DNA from: Antedon mediterranea
Taxonomy: Eukaryota; Echinodermata; Crinoidea; Comatulida; Antedonidae
Assembly (NCBI RefSeq): GCF_964355755.1
Contig: NC_092678.1
Location: 24,658,365 to 24,718,364, forward strand
Length of the DNA stretch: 60,000 nt
Direction: 5' to 3'
Below are positions 38,601 through 49,656 of the stretch, piece after piece (positions within the stretch are counted from its first letter, which is position 1; each line of letters starts with the position of its first letter). The notes beneath the pieces were generated by a model, which made no database searches, was not told the origin of the DNA, and saw nothing but the letters and a program-made list of their open reading frames with translations. The translations under genes were made by a program, and so were the position numbers.

Positions 38601-41021
38601 AAACATTCATCCCTGAAAAACAATATTTGCTATACAGTAAGATTACTAAACTGAACAAAGCAACCTAGCCTGGGGAGGCTGACTTAGAGCAAGATAATTC
38701 CATGAATGTTACCCTGTAAAATTCCACAGTTAAATAATTGACTTACTAAGCTTACATTTAGTGGGAAAAAACACAATGCCAGTTTTTGGTATCTTCTTCA
38801 GCAATGTGATAACAAATTTGGCAGAACTAAACAATGTGTTTGAATGCATTGAAATGTTGGTTCCCTGAACTCTGACAGCAACATAAGAACGGTTACGCAA
38901 ATAATTTTACAAATCAGAAGTGATGGATTATCCAAATTGTCTCTTACGATTGGTCAAATTGTGTCGCTAGTTTGAACCAATCTTTACCATAATAATCAAT
39001 GCATATATGTATACCTATTTTGTAAGCCAAGAAATGAATGCTTTACTTTACTCAATAAGCATTTTACAAACACAATGACTTAACACCTAACTTCCTTTAG
39101 GGTAACACTTACTACTAATCTGTTTCAAGATCTACTCAAATGCAATTAGCTAGTACAAGTCAAGTTTAAAAACCCAGGTTGAATTGAAGAAATATGACTA
39201 GCAAAATGTCACTTATCACAAACAGAACCTTTTCAAGTAAAAGTATTAAATAACCAATGTGAAACCTAACTACTTCATCAAAAGCAAAAAGCATATTAAT
39301 AAAGAATTGATAAATGAGAATAAAAGTTGGAAAAAAGTTTGCAACACAAAGAAGCTATTATTATAAGTAAAGTTCGGCTGACTTTAGATGTTGTGTTAAG
39401 TTTCATCTTAACCCCTTCAGGCACGTCCCAGTTTCTTTAGTAGAAGTTGTTTTAGATACTTTTATCCTGGTATTGTATCAAAGTTCAACTACTTCAAATA
39501 TAAATCCATAAATGCCATTAACTTTACGTTGTGAATGTCATAAAAGAAACAAATTTATAATTTTGACAGGTATACACAATTATCAAAAATACTTTGAAGT
39601 GAATCAAACGTATTTGAATAAATTGAACAATATTTCAAAAGATCAAATAATCATTGCTAAGGTAAACTTCCTTAACTTTTACTGGTTTCACATAAAAGCA
39701 AAAATTACATGACAAATGAAATTCAATTTACTATATTCCCAAAATGTCAGTATCACATCTAAGCCTCTCTACTGTATTTCTAAGCCTCTCCATCATTTCA
39801 CTTTTTAACAATAATTAATTATCACTTTGGAAAACACTAGCTGTCGACAATGGTGTTTATGGTTACAAAGAATAAAGGATAGATTTGGATGAGCAAAAAT
39901 GAATGCTGCTTAGAGCTCATTTTGAGATAATTTATTGTTCAGGTACATTTACTGTATGTATATTAAAAAATGTTTAAAAAATCCAGGAGAATTGGAATAG
40001 CAATAGTTTGAACATCAACCTCAACAATTTAAAAATTAAACTTCTAAATCTACCTGGATAATACAGTAATACTAGACAGGGAAACCACATCATGGACGTT
40101 GTCTATACACACTCAAAATATAGACCCACAAATGACTAACATGACAAAAAAGAAATTTGAATCATTTTATAAGCATACTGTAGCATCCGTACAAACTGTA
40201 TAATTATAGAATGAGACAATATAAAGACCGCAGAATCACACTTGACCATTCAGTCGTTGACCCGCGATACCTGACATTAATATGTTTTGCTTAATGTTCC
40301 TGTTGCTAGTACTTATTATTTTTCTTATGAGCAATATTAGGAAATCGTTAAAACTATAAGATTAAGTTATATAAAACCCAATAATAAACCACTATACGGT
40401 TAAACAAGTACCACTAATAGTCTAGTACTCATTATTTTTCTTATGAGCAATATTAGGAAATCGTTAAAACTATTGTATTAAGTTATAATATAAAATCCAG
40501 TGATAGCCACAATAATAGTGAACCAGTACCAGCTACTTAAGAGAGTACTTTACACAATGCAATACCTCTTCTAAAAAGTTGGTTACTTAATTTTAAAGTC
40601 ATTTTTCTCCTTGTGTTTTGAACGACAAGCTACAAAAATCTATTTAGCACTTTTCTTTTTCAAATGTTGATGGAGCTCATCACAATAAACAATGCTTTTT
40701 GATATCATCAAACAATAATCAACTGTTAACAGGCAACAGAATAAATTTGTTGATTTTTATCAATTTTGTTACAACATTTCTTTTGTCATGGACAAGTTCT
40801 TTGTTGATTGTATTCTACCGAAAATGACAAAAACAGCAATCCAATCCAAAAAAAGGAATTTGATTGAGAAAATCTTCTATATTGTCACAAAACCTTAGTA
40901 ATGAGAAAGCATGTTTCACTTAATCTAATTGTATGAATTATATTACCAAATAATGGGCCGTTCCAATGAACACAATACCATCATTGATAGATCTATTACA
41001 AAGTTAGCAAGCAACTTAAAA
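35659..41021. other. Upstream intron or flank without recognised gene
   Basis: No prodomain-like exon found. It contains a tatagcgct pair at 35713-35752 of the kind found in invertebrate SINEs, a short repeat of gcccaaattgacagaattt (37235-37310), and a 126-bp tandem duplication at 40303-40555. ORFs here are under 75 codons and lack family motifs. Confidence 0.45.
40303..40555. repeat. 126-bp tandem duplication
   Basis: tagtactnattatttttcttatgagca and onward (attaggaaatcgttaaaact) occurs at 40309 and 40435, with the second copy slightly diverged. Confidence 0.85.
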
Positions 41022-41060
41022 TACACAAACCAACAGTGGTGTTGGTAGTCTATGAGTGCC

Positions 41061-41229
41061 GCTTACCTGGATAAACCAACATAAGCCTCTCTCTCCGACG
41101 AGAGGTAAACATTACGAAAAGAAGAACATTAATAACATTAATTTTTCCCCACCCCCGTCGGATAATGGATCAGTCCGCCACCAGTACGCCCTCAAGTGAG
41201 ACACACCCACTTATCATCGTCATCATTTC
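41061..41229. repeat. DIRS left (3') inverted terminal repeat core
   Basis: 169 bp, identical to the reverse complement of 46209-46377 by direct comparison. Outside it, the left end adds an imperfect palindrome, accaacagtggtgttggt (7-bp arms), a plausible recombinase-binding site. Confidence 0.95.
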
Positions 41230-41265
41230 TCAAGACCACCTGCCTGAGGGGACGGTAGGGAGGGC

Positions 41266-41363
41266 GTTTATCCAGGTAAGCGGCACTCATAGACTACCAA
41301 CACCACTGTTGGTTTGTGTAGTCTATATCGTGCCTAGCTTACCTGGATAAACCAACATAAGCC
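41266..41363. repeat. DIRS internal complementary region (ICR)
   Basis: 41266-41320 is complementary to the outermost 55 bp of the left end (41022-41076). 41319-41363 is complementary to the outermost 45 bp of the right end (46351-46395). The two parts overlap by TA at 41319-41320. The ICR therefore equals a joined-ends sequence, as the DIRS1 rolling/circular replication model requires. Confidence 0.93.
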
Positions 41364-41426
41364 AGTGTAGCACCGGACTAGAGTGTAGTCGGAGGCGGGA
41401 GGCAAGGTAAACATTGTCATACATAC

Positions 41427-42455
41427 CTAGTGTCTGGGCTTCAAGATTGAAGCTGCCACCGTAGACTGGTTTGCGGAGGTATCCGACAGGTAGTGGGATG
41501 TGAAGGTGGACTGTGATCGCCACCATGCCGCTTGCAGGATGTCTGGAAGGGGCACCCCAGCAAACAGCGCCCATGAAGCGGCTATGCCACGCACTTGGTG
41601 CATATGTGCCGGAGGAGGCGTATTTGTGGAGTCGTAACCAGCCCGGATGGCTGCCACGACCCAGTTTGCCAGCGTCGACCGAGCAGCCGGTCGGAAGGGT
41701 GCAACTGTCGATATGAACAGATGTGACGCTGAGACCCGAATGGACTCTGTGCGTTTGATGTAAAACTTTAGTGCCCGCACCGGGCACCAAAGTCTGTCTT
41801 CCTCAACCCCTGAATATGCAGCAATGGTGGGAATAAACACAGTCGGCGGCGAGAAGTTCAATGTCTGAGATTTTGCAAGGAAATCTTTTCTAAAAACCAA
41901 CCGCGCGCCACCCCGTTCAAACCTGATGTGCCCTGGCTCCAGAGAAAGAGCATGCAGTTCACCTCTGCGCTTGCACGAGGCTAGTGCAATCAAAAAGGCA
42001 GTTTTGAGAGTCAGGTTGTAAAGTGATGCCCTACTCAGGGGCTCGAAGGGTGGACGCATAAGAGCGGCTAGGACGACATTGACGTCCCAACGTGGAATCA
42101 GGGCCTTAGTAGGAGGCCGTTCTCGAAACATCCCGCGAAGCAAACTGGAAATTGCAGGGGATGAAGAGATGGTCGAGCCGTCTTTAAAATTCGGAATTAC
42201 TGCAGCCAAGGCAGACCGATAGCCGGATACGGTGCGAACCTGCAGACCTGACTCAAACAGGTAATGTAGGAAAGCGCAGACCTGGCCCAAAGTCACTTTC
42301 ATAGGGTCGGTCTTCTGGCGCTTGCACCATTCGAAAAAGTGTTTTAATCGGCTATTGTAGACAGCAAGAGTGGATTCCCGTCGGGATTTCGCCGCGAGGG
42401 CGGCCGGACCATCTGGAATGCCTGAGTCTCTGAAACGATCCCTGACAATGGCCAT
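41427..42455 (-). CDS. DIRS tyrosine recombinase
   Basis: Inserts the circular DNA copy by site-specific recombination through a tyrosine-DNA intermediate. I take the ATG at 42455, giving 342 codons; the frame is open further upstream, but that part is antiparallel noise over the RT ORF. An N-terminal SAM-like helical region (residues 24-100) precedes the catalytic core: Arg in CKRRGELHAL (about 163-164), HMHQVRG with H-x-x-R (about 286-289), and the nucleophile Tyr in FTSHYL (about 322). All four key positions are present. It overlaps the 3' end of the RT ORF by 112 bases in a different frame, typical of DIRS elements. Confidence 0.93.
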   Translation of the reverse strand: MAIVRDRFRDSGIPDGPAALAAKSRRESTLAVYNSRLKHFFEWCKRQKTDPMKVTLGQVCAFLHYLFESGLQVRTVSGYRSALAAVIPNFKDGSTISSSPAISSLLRGMFRERPPTKALIPRWDVNVVLAALMRPPFEPLSRASLYNLTLKTAFLIALASCKRRGELHALSLEPGHIRFERGGARLVFRKDFLAKSQTLNFSPPTVFIPTIAAYSGVEEDRLWCPVRALKFYIKRTESIRVSASHLFISTVAPFRPAARSTLANWVVAAIRAGYDSTNTPPPAHMHQVRGIAASWALFAGVPLPDILQAAWWRSQSTFTSHYLSDTSANQSTVAASILKPRH

Positions 42456-44326
42456 ACAGTCAGGTCGAGGGATATGAGGTTCGGTAGAGCAAACCGAGCT
42501 CGGCCCTGCGTCAGCAAGTCGTTCCGAATCGGAAGACGTAACGGCTGATCGTACAGAAGGCCTAGAAGCAGTGGAAACCACGGCTGCCTGGGCCAATACG
42601 GCGCTATTAGTAGGACTCGGCATTGATGGCGCTGAATGTGCGTCAGGACCAGTGGCAGTATTGAAATCGGTGGAAAGGCATATGCCCAAAGGTTGTCCCA
42701 TGGTATGGACAGGGCATCCACCGCCCACGCATGTGCATCCCGATATCGACTGCAGAACGTCGGGAGCTGCGTGTTGCCTGACGTCGCAAACAGATCTACA
42801 TGGGGCCGCCCAAAGTGGTTGAAGATTTGGGTGGCGATTATTGGAAGGAGACGCCATTCCGTAGGACGTAGAAGTGGACGGGACAGTGCGTCCGCCACTA
42901 TGTTCAGACGACCCGCAATGTGGGCCGCTGACAGTTGGATGTTGTGTCTTATACACCACATTAGCAACGTCCACGTGTGGCAACATAGCGTGGGGGACCG
43001 TGTACCCCCTTGCCTGTTTATGTATGCCACGACGGTTGTGTTGTCGGAATTGACGAGAACATGGCGATTCGCCAGATGGGGAAGAAGAGCCTCCAACGAG
43101 CGCTCGACTGCCCAAAGTTCGAGCAGGTTGATGTGGGCGCGCGTCTCCTCGGGCGACCAGAGGCCGGAGACGCGAATGTCCGGAGACGGTATGTGACCGC
43201 CCCAGCCTACCTCGGATGCGTCCGTTTCCACACGGACATCCGGAATTGACCTTTGTATAGGTGTGCCCACAAGTAACCTGTCTTCCACGAGCCACCATTC
43301 GAGATGCGAGATAATGAACGCATTCGTTGGAACCACTTTGTGTAGAGAGTCCGATCTTGGGCGGTATGCTGCCAGAAGGTGCAGATGTAGAGGCCGCATC
43401 CTTAACCGGCAGAACGGAACGAGGGCGACGAAGCTGGCCAGTGACCCCAAGGTGCGTAGCCAGTCGTACGCCGTCGGAGCCTGAGCATTGATAAGATGCA
43501 GCACTGCAGTTCTTGCCTTGGCCACACGCTCGATGGATGGGCACGCACGGCCCGTAACCAAATTTATTTGGGCTCCGAGATACAGAGGGTTCTGAGAAGG
43601 GAGAAGACATGACTTCTCCTCGTTTATTATGAACCCTGCTTGTTCCGTCACGAGGCGGACAAAAGATAAGCTGCTCAGCAGCTGGTCCCTGGACTGGGCC
43701 ACGATCAACCAATCGTCTAAGTACATGAAAACTCTGATGCCGTGTTGATGAAAGAACGCCGCCAGGGTTCTCACTAGACGAGTAAACACTCGTGGGGCCG
43801 TTGAGAGGCCGAACGGCAGAGCTACGAATTGGTATACCTGATCGTGAATGCGGAAGCGCAGCCAACTCTGGTGTTCTTGCGCAATAGGCACGTGAAAGTA
43901 CGCGTCTTTCAAGTCTATTGTGGCTGCCCAGTCCCCTCGTCTTAGCCCCAACAGGATAGATGAGACAGTCTCCATCCTGAACCTGCGGGGCCGGATGTAC
44001 CGCTTGTTCAGACTTTTGAGGTTTAGGATGGGTCGCCAATCGCCCGATTTTTTCTGGGCGAGGAAAACGGTGGATTCGTGTCCCGGGATCGTAAGTTGTT
44101 CTTTTTGAACATGCACCACAGCTCCTTTCTGGAGCAGTGCTTCGAGGCCCGTCATGAGCGCTTGACTCTTTTCCGGCTCTGACGGAATCCTCGTGTGCCG
44201 GGCACCTCCGCTCACCGGAGGGCTCGAGAATTCGATACGATACCCGTGTGTCACGGTGGAGAGAACCCATCTGTCTGTGGTCAGGGTCTCCCAAACCCGT
44301 GAAAACCGTTTCAAGCGACCCCCCAC
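42344..44326 (-). CDS. DIRS reverse transcriptase-RNase H
   Basis: 660 codons counted from a GTG at 44326. The frame is open up to about 44377, just before the Gag stop, and has no ATG at its start, so translation probably depends on frameshift, reinitiation or splicing. RT: DLKDAYFHVPI (about 139-149), ALPFGLSTAP (about 169-178), catalytic YLDD (202-205). RNase H: ETDAS (367-371), NLLELWAV, NSDNTTVVAYINRQGG, NIVADALSR, with the four acidic residues present. Past RNase H there is the conserved DIRS segment PHVDLFATSGN ... AVDAL ... YAFPP, then LLIAPYWP and PWFPLLL. No internal stop. Confidence 0.95.
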   Translation of the reverse strand: MGGRLKRFSRVWETLTTDRWVLSTVTHGYRIEFSSPPVSGGARHTRIPSEPEKSQALMTGLEALLQKGAVVHVQKEQLTIPGHESTVFLAQKKSGDWRPILNLKSLNKRYIRPRRFRMETVSSILLGLRRGDWAATIDLKDAYFHVPIAQEHQSWLRFRIHDQVYQFVALPFGLSTAPRVFTRLVRTLAAFFHQHGIRVFMYLDDWLIVAQSRDQLLSSLSFVRLVTEQAGFIINEEKSCLLPSQNPLYLGAQINLVTGRACPSIERVAKARTAVLHLINAQAPTAYDWLRTLGSLASFVALVPFCRLRMRPLHLHLLAAYRPRSDSLHKVVPTNAFIISHLEWWLVEDRLLVGTPIQRSIPDVRVETDASEVGWGGHIPSPDIRVSGLWSPEETRAHINLLELWAVERSLEALLPHLANRHVLVNSDNTTVVAYINRQGGTRSPTLCCHTWTLLMWCIRHNIQLSAAHIAGRLNIVADALSRPLLRPTEWRLLPIIATQIFNHFGRPHVDLFATSGNTQLPTFCSRYRDAHAWAVDALSIPWDNLWAYAFPPISILPLVLTHIQRHQCRVLLIAPYWPRQPWFPLLLGLLYDQPLRLPIRNDLLTQGRARFALPNLISLDLTVWPLSGIVSETQAFQMVRPPSRRNPDGNPLLLSTIAD

Positions 44327-44366
44327 CTGCCCGCCCTCGCTTGGAGGGACGGGCGTCCCCGGGCCG

Positions 44367-45896
44367 TCACCGGCGCTTCACATTATAATACCGGCGACCA
44401 CTTCTGTTGGTGGCGCCTTTGCCACCCCTATTTCGCATTCCGCGAGGGGGGTGTGAAGCCTGTCTTGATGTAGAAGCCTGACTTTGCATAGGCTGAGCCG
44501 GTGGCGGCGGGGGAGGCTGCATCTGCTGAGGAGCAGCAGGGACAGGCGGCGGTCGTGCGGCTGTCCTTGAGCGTGAATTGCTAGCTCGGCGTTTTTGCGG
44601 GAAGCGCGCTCTTGTCTCCCGACGAGCTTCCCTCTCACGAGCCCATTTATCCTCCTTCTGTGAGAAGGAGCCAAAGAACAAGTCCTGCGCCCCGAAGGAG
44701 TCAGACGTAGTAAACCTACGGAAATCGGTCGGTGCGATGTCAGTTGCACCCAAGACGTTAACGCGACGGGCCGCGGCCGCAGATAATGAGATCGTTGCCT
44801 GTTGATCAACAACCAGGCCCATGATCTGCTGTAGTAGAGCTATCACGTCCGAATCGCCCTGAGGCGGATGTTCTGGATCAGCCAGAAAGGATAGCAAGTA
44901 CCCGGCCATAGAGGCGGCTCTAAGCGTCTCGCGTGCGGCCCTGTCGACGGACGTAAGGACATCCTCTGTCCGGGATTCCGAAGGCTTCAAAAAATTAGTC
45001 CTGGACGGGTCCAGGTTCTGGTCCTCACGGACCCGTTCCTTCGCTGCCTCCGGGACGCTCGGCGCCGCGATGTACAGTTCGAATTGTTTCTGCGGCACCG
45101 GAAAAGCCGATGACAGGCTATAAGGCATAGGCCTACGAATCTTGGACTCCTTAGCGATCAGCTCCACACGTTCCACAAGTTCTGGATCGAGAGGCGTAAC
45201 CGGGCACGAAGATACCTTCTTAAAGGGCGTGCGTACGCCAAAAGTGGAAAACCGCTTAGACGAAGGAGTATGCTTAGGCTCTCGATACGTGAAATCGACG
45301 CCGAGAAAGGACAGCACCGCGGGGACCGTCCGCATAACTAGCGCCTGCAGACCTTCCTCCCCTGGCCCGGCCTGCTCCCGTAAGCTATCTCTATCATCGT
45401 CAGAGAGCGAGGCCATCGTCCTGTCACTATCGTAATCCCTTTGCCGGACGGACGAACCATCGAAAAACGAGGTCTGCTGTGGGCCAACATCAATGTATGG
45501 AATATGGGGAGGAGGTCTAATCTGAGAGGGTACCTCAGGCTCATCCCTCGGCAGAGCTCTCACAGCTGCAACAATGGCTTGCAGTAACCCCGGAGAAATC
45601 TCATTCACCCCCGGAACCGCAGAGGCCGCAGCCGGTGCAGGCATATCTGGAAGGCTAACTTCCGGCGCGACGGCAGGAGGGCCTGCCGTATCGGCGGTAC
45701 CCACCTCCGGAGGTGGTACAGCTTCCGTGCGCTCCTTAGGCTTAGGGAGCGATTTGAACTTGGACGGTGTCCAGCGGACACAAACATCGCACGGCGACAA
45801 CTCGGTACACGTGCGGCAATGTATGCACTCCAAGTGGCGGTCCCACTTCACGGTAGAGCGGGGACCCCTACATTTAACACACTCCTGCTTAGGCAT
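44367..45896 (-). CDS. DIRS Gag-like ORF1 protein
   Basis: 509 codons from ATG at 45896. The N-terminus has paired CxxC motifs (CVKC, CIHCRTC, CDVCVRW) with a His, a likely zinc-binding module. The centre carries acidic serine-rich segments. The C-terminus is basic and Arg-rich, then Pro/Gln-rich, ending in RGMRNRGGKGATNRSGRRYY. This composition fits a nucleic-acid-binding Gag; no catalytic motif is seen. It shares the reading frame of the recombinase ORF but not of RT. Confidence 0.87.
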   Translation of the reverse strand: MPKQECVKCRGPRSTVKWDRHLECIHCRTCTELSPCDVCVRWTPSKFKSLPKPKERTEAVPPPEVGTADTAGPPAVAPEVSLPDMPAPAAASAVPGVNEISPGLLQAIVAAVRALPRDEPEVPSQIRPPPHIPYIDVGPQQTSFFDGSSVRQRDYDSDRTMASLSDDDRDSLREQAGPGEEGLQALVMRTVPAVLSFLGVDFTYREPKHTPSSKRFSTFGVRTPFKKVSSCPVTPLDPELVERVELIAKESKIRRPMPYSLSSAFPVPQKQFELYIAAPSVPEAAKERVREDQNLDPSRTNFLKPSESRTEDVLTSVDRAARETLRAASMAGYLLSFLADPEHPPQGDSDVIALLQQIMGLVVDQQATISLSAAAARRVNVLGATDIAPTDFRRFTTSDSFGAQDLFFGSFSQKEDKWAREREARRETRARFPQKRRASNSRSRTAARPPPVPAAPQQMQPPPPPPAQPMQSQASTSRQASHPPRGMRNRGGKGATNRSGRRYYNVKRR

Positions 45897-46208
45897 GGTG
45901 ATCTAACAGACCTACTTCTACCCACTAGCCTAACGAACAACAAAAGATCTTCCAGTATTTCTATCCAGGTGAAACACACTGGATAACGGCTTACAACGCT
46001 AAATTTTAACTCCTGGCAACTAGCCAAGGGTAACGATTCTAAACGTATCCAACCACAAGATAACGATCTACTACACTTAGCTTCGTTTTCTTGCTCTATT
46101 CTTCTCTTCCAGTCTACAGTATAAAAGTCTTTATCGCAAATTCCTCAGGAATTCCAGGAATGTGTTCAGAAAAAGACGTACGTACACAACGACGTTACGA
46201 AAAGAAAT
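45897..46208 (-). other. DIRS 5' leader
   Basis: 312 bp between the right ITR core and the Gag ATG. No ORF or clear structure seen; presumably carries the promoter and 5' UTR. Confidence 0.5.
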
Positions 46209-46377
46209 GAAATGATGACGATGATAAGTGGGTGTGTCTCACTTGAGGGCGTACTGGTGGCGGACTGATCCATTATCCGACGGGGGTGGGGAAAAATTAA
46301 TGTTATTAATGTTCTTCTTTTCGTAATGTTTACCTCTCGTCGGAGAGAGAGGCTTATGTTGGTTTATCCAGGTAAGC
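46209..46377. repeat. DIRS right (5') inverted terminal repeat core
   Basis: 169 bp, exact inverse of 41061-41229; the outer end runs to 46395. Confidence 0.95.
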
Positions 46378-46395
46378 TAGGCACGATATAGACTA

Positions 46396-46830
46396 GCTTT
46401 TATCCATCCATACTAAGTAACACCGGAGGCTTGAAGTAAGCGTCTACCCAGATATTCAAGGGAACTCCTTTAGTTACTCAGTATGAAATGGGTTATTTAT
46501 AGTACAAATGTGAATGAAGAAGACTTGTGCAAGTGCCAACACTGTTGGGAATGCTATATTCTCACCAGTTCCTTATGAATGAATGTAATGTTACCTTCAG
46601 TATTCGCTAATAAGCCACCTAGTCGAAATAACTTGCAATAAAATTTGAAACCAAGTCAATTGAAATGCAAATGTATGTTTAAAATAGAAAATAATAATAT
46701 TTCCCAACCTTTTTATGAACTAGGGATTTCATCTAAAGTTTATAGTTTTTATTATGGGAAGTAATAGGCTTATAGTAAGATTATCCAGGTAAGCTATAGC
46801 CACAAAAGTGACATTAATATATTCTTATAG
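46396..46830. other. Flank right of the DIRS element
   Basis: No gene. At 46780-46803 attatccaggtaagctatag resembles the DIRS outer end (tttatccaggtaagctaggc), a possible old end fragment. Confidence 0.4.
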
Positions 46831-46836
46831 GAGAAA

Positions 46837-47158
46837 CTGTGAAATGGTTGCAAGATGGGTTGCTGTGAAATGGTTGCGAGATGGGTTGATCTGAAATGGT
46901 TGCAAGATGGGTTGCTGTGAAATGGTTGTGAGATGGGTTGCTGTGAAATAGTTGCAAGATGAGTTGCTGTGAAATGGTTGCAAGATGGGTTGATATGAAA
47001 TGGTTGCAAGATTAGTTGCTATGAAATGGTTGCAAGACGGGTTGCTGTGAAATGGTTAAAAGATGAGTTGCTGAGAAACGGTTGCAAGACGGGTTGCTGT
47101 AAAACGGTTGCGAGACGGGTTGCTGTGAAATGGTTGCGAGATGGGTTGCTGAGAATCC
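46837..47158. repeat. 26-bp minisatellite, about 12 copies
   Basis: The unit is gaaatggttgcaagatgggt followed by tgctgt, with g/a and c/t variants. Confidence 0.95.
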
Positions 47159-49656
47159 ACCACTGTGGTATTCACAAATCTTGATCACAACGTGTTCAGG
47201 AAATGAATACGTGAATTTAGACCGCCAAGCATTTGATAATTCTTCATTTGACCTTTTGGGATATGGTTTCAGCTTGTATTAATTTGATCAGGGTTGTTTT
47301 CTGTGACACAATCTCCAGATTCCCCCACCTATCAACAAAAACGCACTTCATTATAAAGTGCAACGAATGAAATTTTAAAAGAGGTTCTAAAAACAAATTA
47401 CTAAAACATTACTATTTAATGTTATGTTTTCAGTACATGTACATGACAATACATTTAATCTGAAATAAAAAGATGATTGAAAAAAATAGACTAATAAATA
47501 ACAAGCTTAATCTTAATATTTAGCAGGTTTTATCATATTGAAATAATAACAGTAATGTATATGACAGCAACAGGAAATCCAGCCAAATACAAAATATGCA
47601 GAAAACTTTATCATCAAGGTCAGTTTTGCATTCAATGTTAATTATGCAGTAATCATTATTATGTTTACTTGGAATGTGATATACATGCTGATCAATTTTA
47701 AGTAAGATTAATTAAAGTCTTATTTGCCATTCACCATTGTTCTGTCTCTTCAAGGGTTTGTTACTTCGATAAGAGATTCCACTTTGAAATCATCAATCTT
47801 GAATGGAGGTATTTGGACAATATAATAATATCATCACACATATTCTTTGTTGCACATGTCTCTACTTTGATGCAATATTCCTTTAGAAATGCATCCCTCC
47901 CATTTGATGATGCACCCTATTCTCTTATGATGAACCCTTCTCTCTTTTAGCACCCCTCATCTTTGATAGAAATGCCTCCCTTCTGATGATGCACCTCTCT
48001 CTTTTAATTATGCACTATCCATTGTGATAACAGTACACTGTAACACCACATGTGTCAAAGTTCAATGAAGAACAGTGAAAGGATTTAAAACAAAAGAGTG
48101 CAGTCACCACACAGACACTGTACAGATACCAATTGTTGTTAATTTGTAAACGCACCCGACTTGGTTGATTTAATAAAGCCTAATGGAGTAGAAAAACTGC
48201 CTTGGTAAGGAAATGATTGTCAGATAATATGACCTCTTTTACCCTTTATTCATTTAATAAAATAACTACTAGAAATTAGGGATAAATATATGAGAATAAT
48301 GTGGTTAAGGCACTGGGCATTCTGGATGAGCAATATTGATCATTTTATACCTCCATATAGTTTGATCAGGTTTGAATCATTTTTTCCTACCTTAGAACTT
48401 TTTTTTGCATTAAGGCCACAGTTAAAAGTATTGTTTCTACTTTACTACTTATTTAACAAATTAGTAAGAAAAAAAGATGGGTTAAGACTTAATATCTTAA
48501 TCCTTTAATTAGGTTGAATAATAGCAGATTCAGGTCAATACTAGCGTAGTAAGTAAACTAAGATTTCCCTTCAGATGTTTCCACAGAGGAGGAAGTTAGA
48601 AATAAATTGACCGTAATAATGGTGATAGACATGTGATTGACAGTTGTACTATTTAACTTGGCAACCAAAATACAAGCAGAAGATCTTCTATATTTCAAGC
48701 AACAACAAAGTTAAACAATTATTAACAGATGAAAAAGCATGTCCATCAAATATATATAACTCTCAATTATTATAATCAATTTAAGTGAATATAATTTTGA
48801 CTGTATGTAGTTTATATTCTGAAAATAAAGTTATTAGGCCTACTTAACAATCATTATTTAATATAGACATATTGGTATGATATAGGTGAGATGATAAGGC
48901 TATACATATACTTATTTCATCGCATAAAAGTTTTTCGAAAGCAAAAATTTGTGTAATACAATCAAAATGAAAAATGAATGTGTACTAAAGTTCAAACAGC
49001 CCAATTCCCAAGTATCTTTTGACCCTGTGTTGACCTAGATAGTGTCACTGACTGCCATTAATAAAATACTGATTGCTACTGAAAGAACGATGAGTAAAAA
49101 CGCTGCATACAAATCTGACAACAGAAGATAAACCTATCCCTAACCGTACATCTTTCATCTATCAACAGCAGTTTAACATAACAAGTTTTGAACGTTAACA
49201 ATATAGAAGATTAAATCTTATCATCATTGATTAATGAATTATAATAGAATGTCATTTTTGATGCAGGTTATCACAACGTTTCCATTAACCTTACAATCTC
49301 AGGCCAGATTCACGTCCCCAGCGCTTTAATTGTGGAACCTCGTAACGAGGAGTCTATGGTTACAAGCAAAGCCCAACTCAGCAGGAATTCTTCTAGCCTG
49401 GATTGTATAGCCTTGTCGCCTATCGTTTACACATCTTAATCAAGTAGCCAATTCGTAATGAGTTTGTATTTGTGTATCTTAAGATATGCAACTACGATAC
49501 GTCATTGTTTGTTGCTTTGAAATGAGCTAAAGGTCATATGAAAATTTAAATAATCTTAATTATGATTACATGATAGAATGAAAAGGAAACTAAAATTGAA
49601 CTGAAACAAATAATACAAAATATAGATTTTACCGATTTACTTGAATGGCATATTTA
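47159..49656. other. No gene recognised
   Basis: AT-rich. A 13-bp perfect palindrome-like stem (cctcgtaacgagg) is at 49338-49350, in a slightly more GC-rich patch. I see no exon or RNA gene. Confidence 0.45.

Larger units (their letters stand above)
41022..46395 (-). mobile_element. Complete DIRS-like tyrosine-recombinase retrotransposon
   Basis: 5,374 bp on the minus strand, 5' end at 46395. Order: inverted terminal repeat, Gag-like ORF, RT-RNase H ORF, overlapping tyrosine recombinase ORF, internal complementary region (ICR), inverted terminal repeat. This is the DIRS1 plan and not the split direct repeats of Ngaro or Pat elements. There is no integrase of the DDE type and no target-site duplication, as expected when a circular intermediate is inserted by a tyrosine recombinase. 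All three ORFs are uninterrupted and the ITR cores are identical, so the copy is probably young. It is GC-rich in an AT-rich region and in the same orientation as the ADAMTS gene. Confidence 0.95.

Noticed and set aside
41323-41790. 155-codon minus-strand ORF at the 3' end of the DIRS element
   Set aside because: Shifted frame over the recombinase C-terminus; no recognisable domain.
42571-43249. Plus-strand ORFs of 83, 186 and 79 codons
   Set aside because: Antisense shadows of the DIRS RT ORF without any motif.
42500-44294. Long N-terminal extension (about 600 codons) of the recombinase frame
   Set aside because: It overlaps the RT-RNase H ORF in another frame and contains no domain; it is open because of the GC-rich composition. 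The recombinase starts near 42455.
45142-45906. Plus-strand ORFs of 97 and 110 codons opposite the Gag-like gene
   Set aside because: Antisense shadows in GC-rich sequence.
49280-49440. Possible exon or RNA gene in a GC-richer patch with a cctcgtaacgagg stem
   Set aside because: The open frame is only about 34 codons, no splice sites in a useful phase, and no tRNA-like cloverleaf could be drawn.
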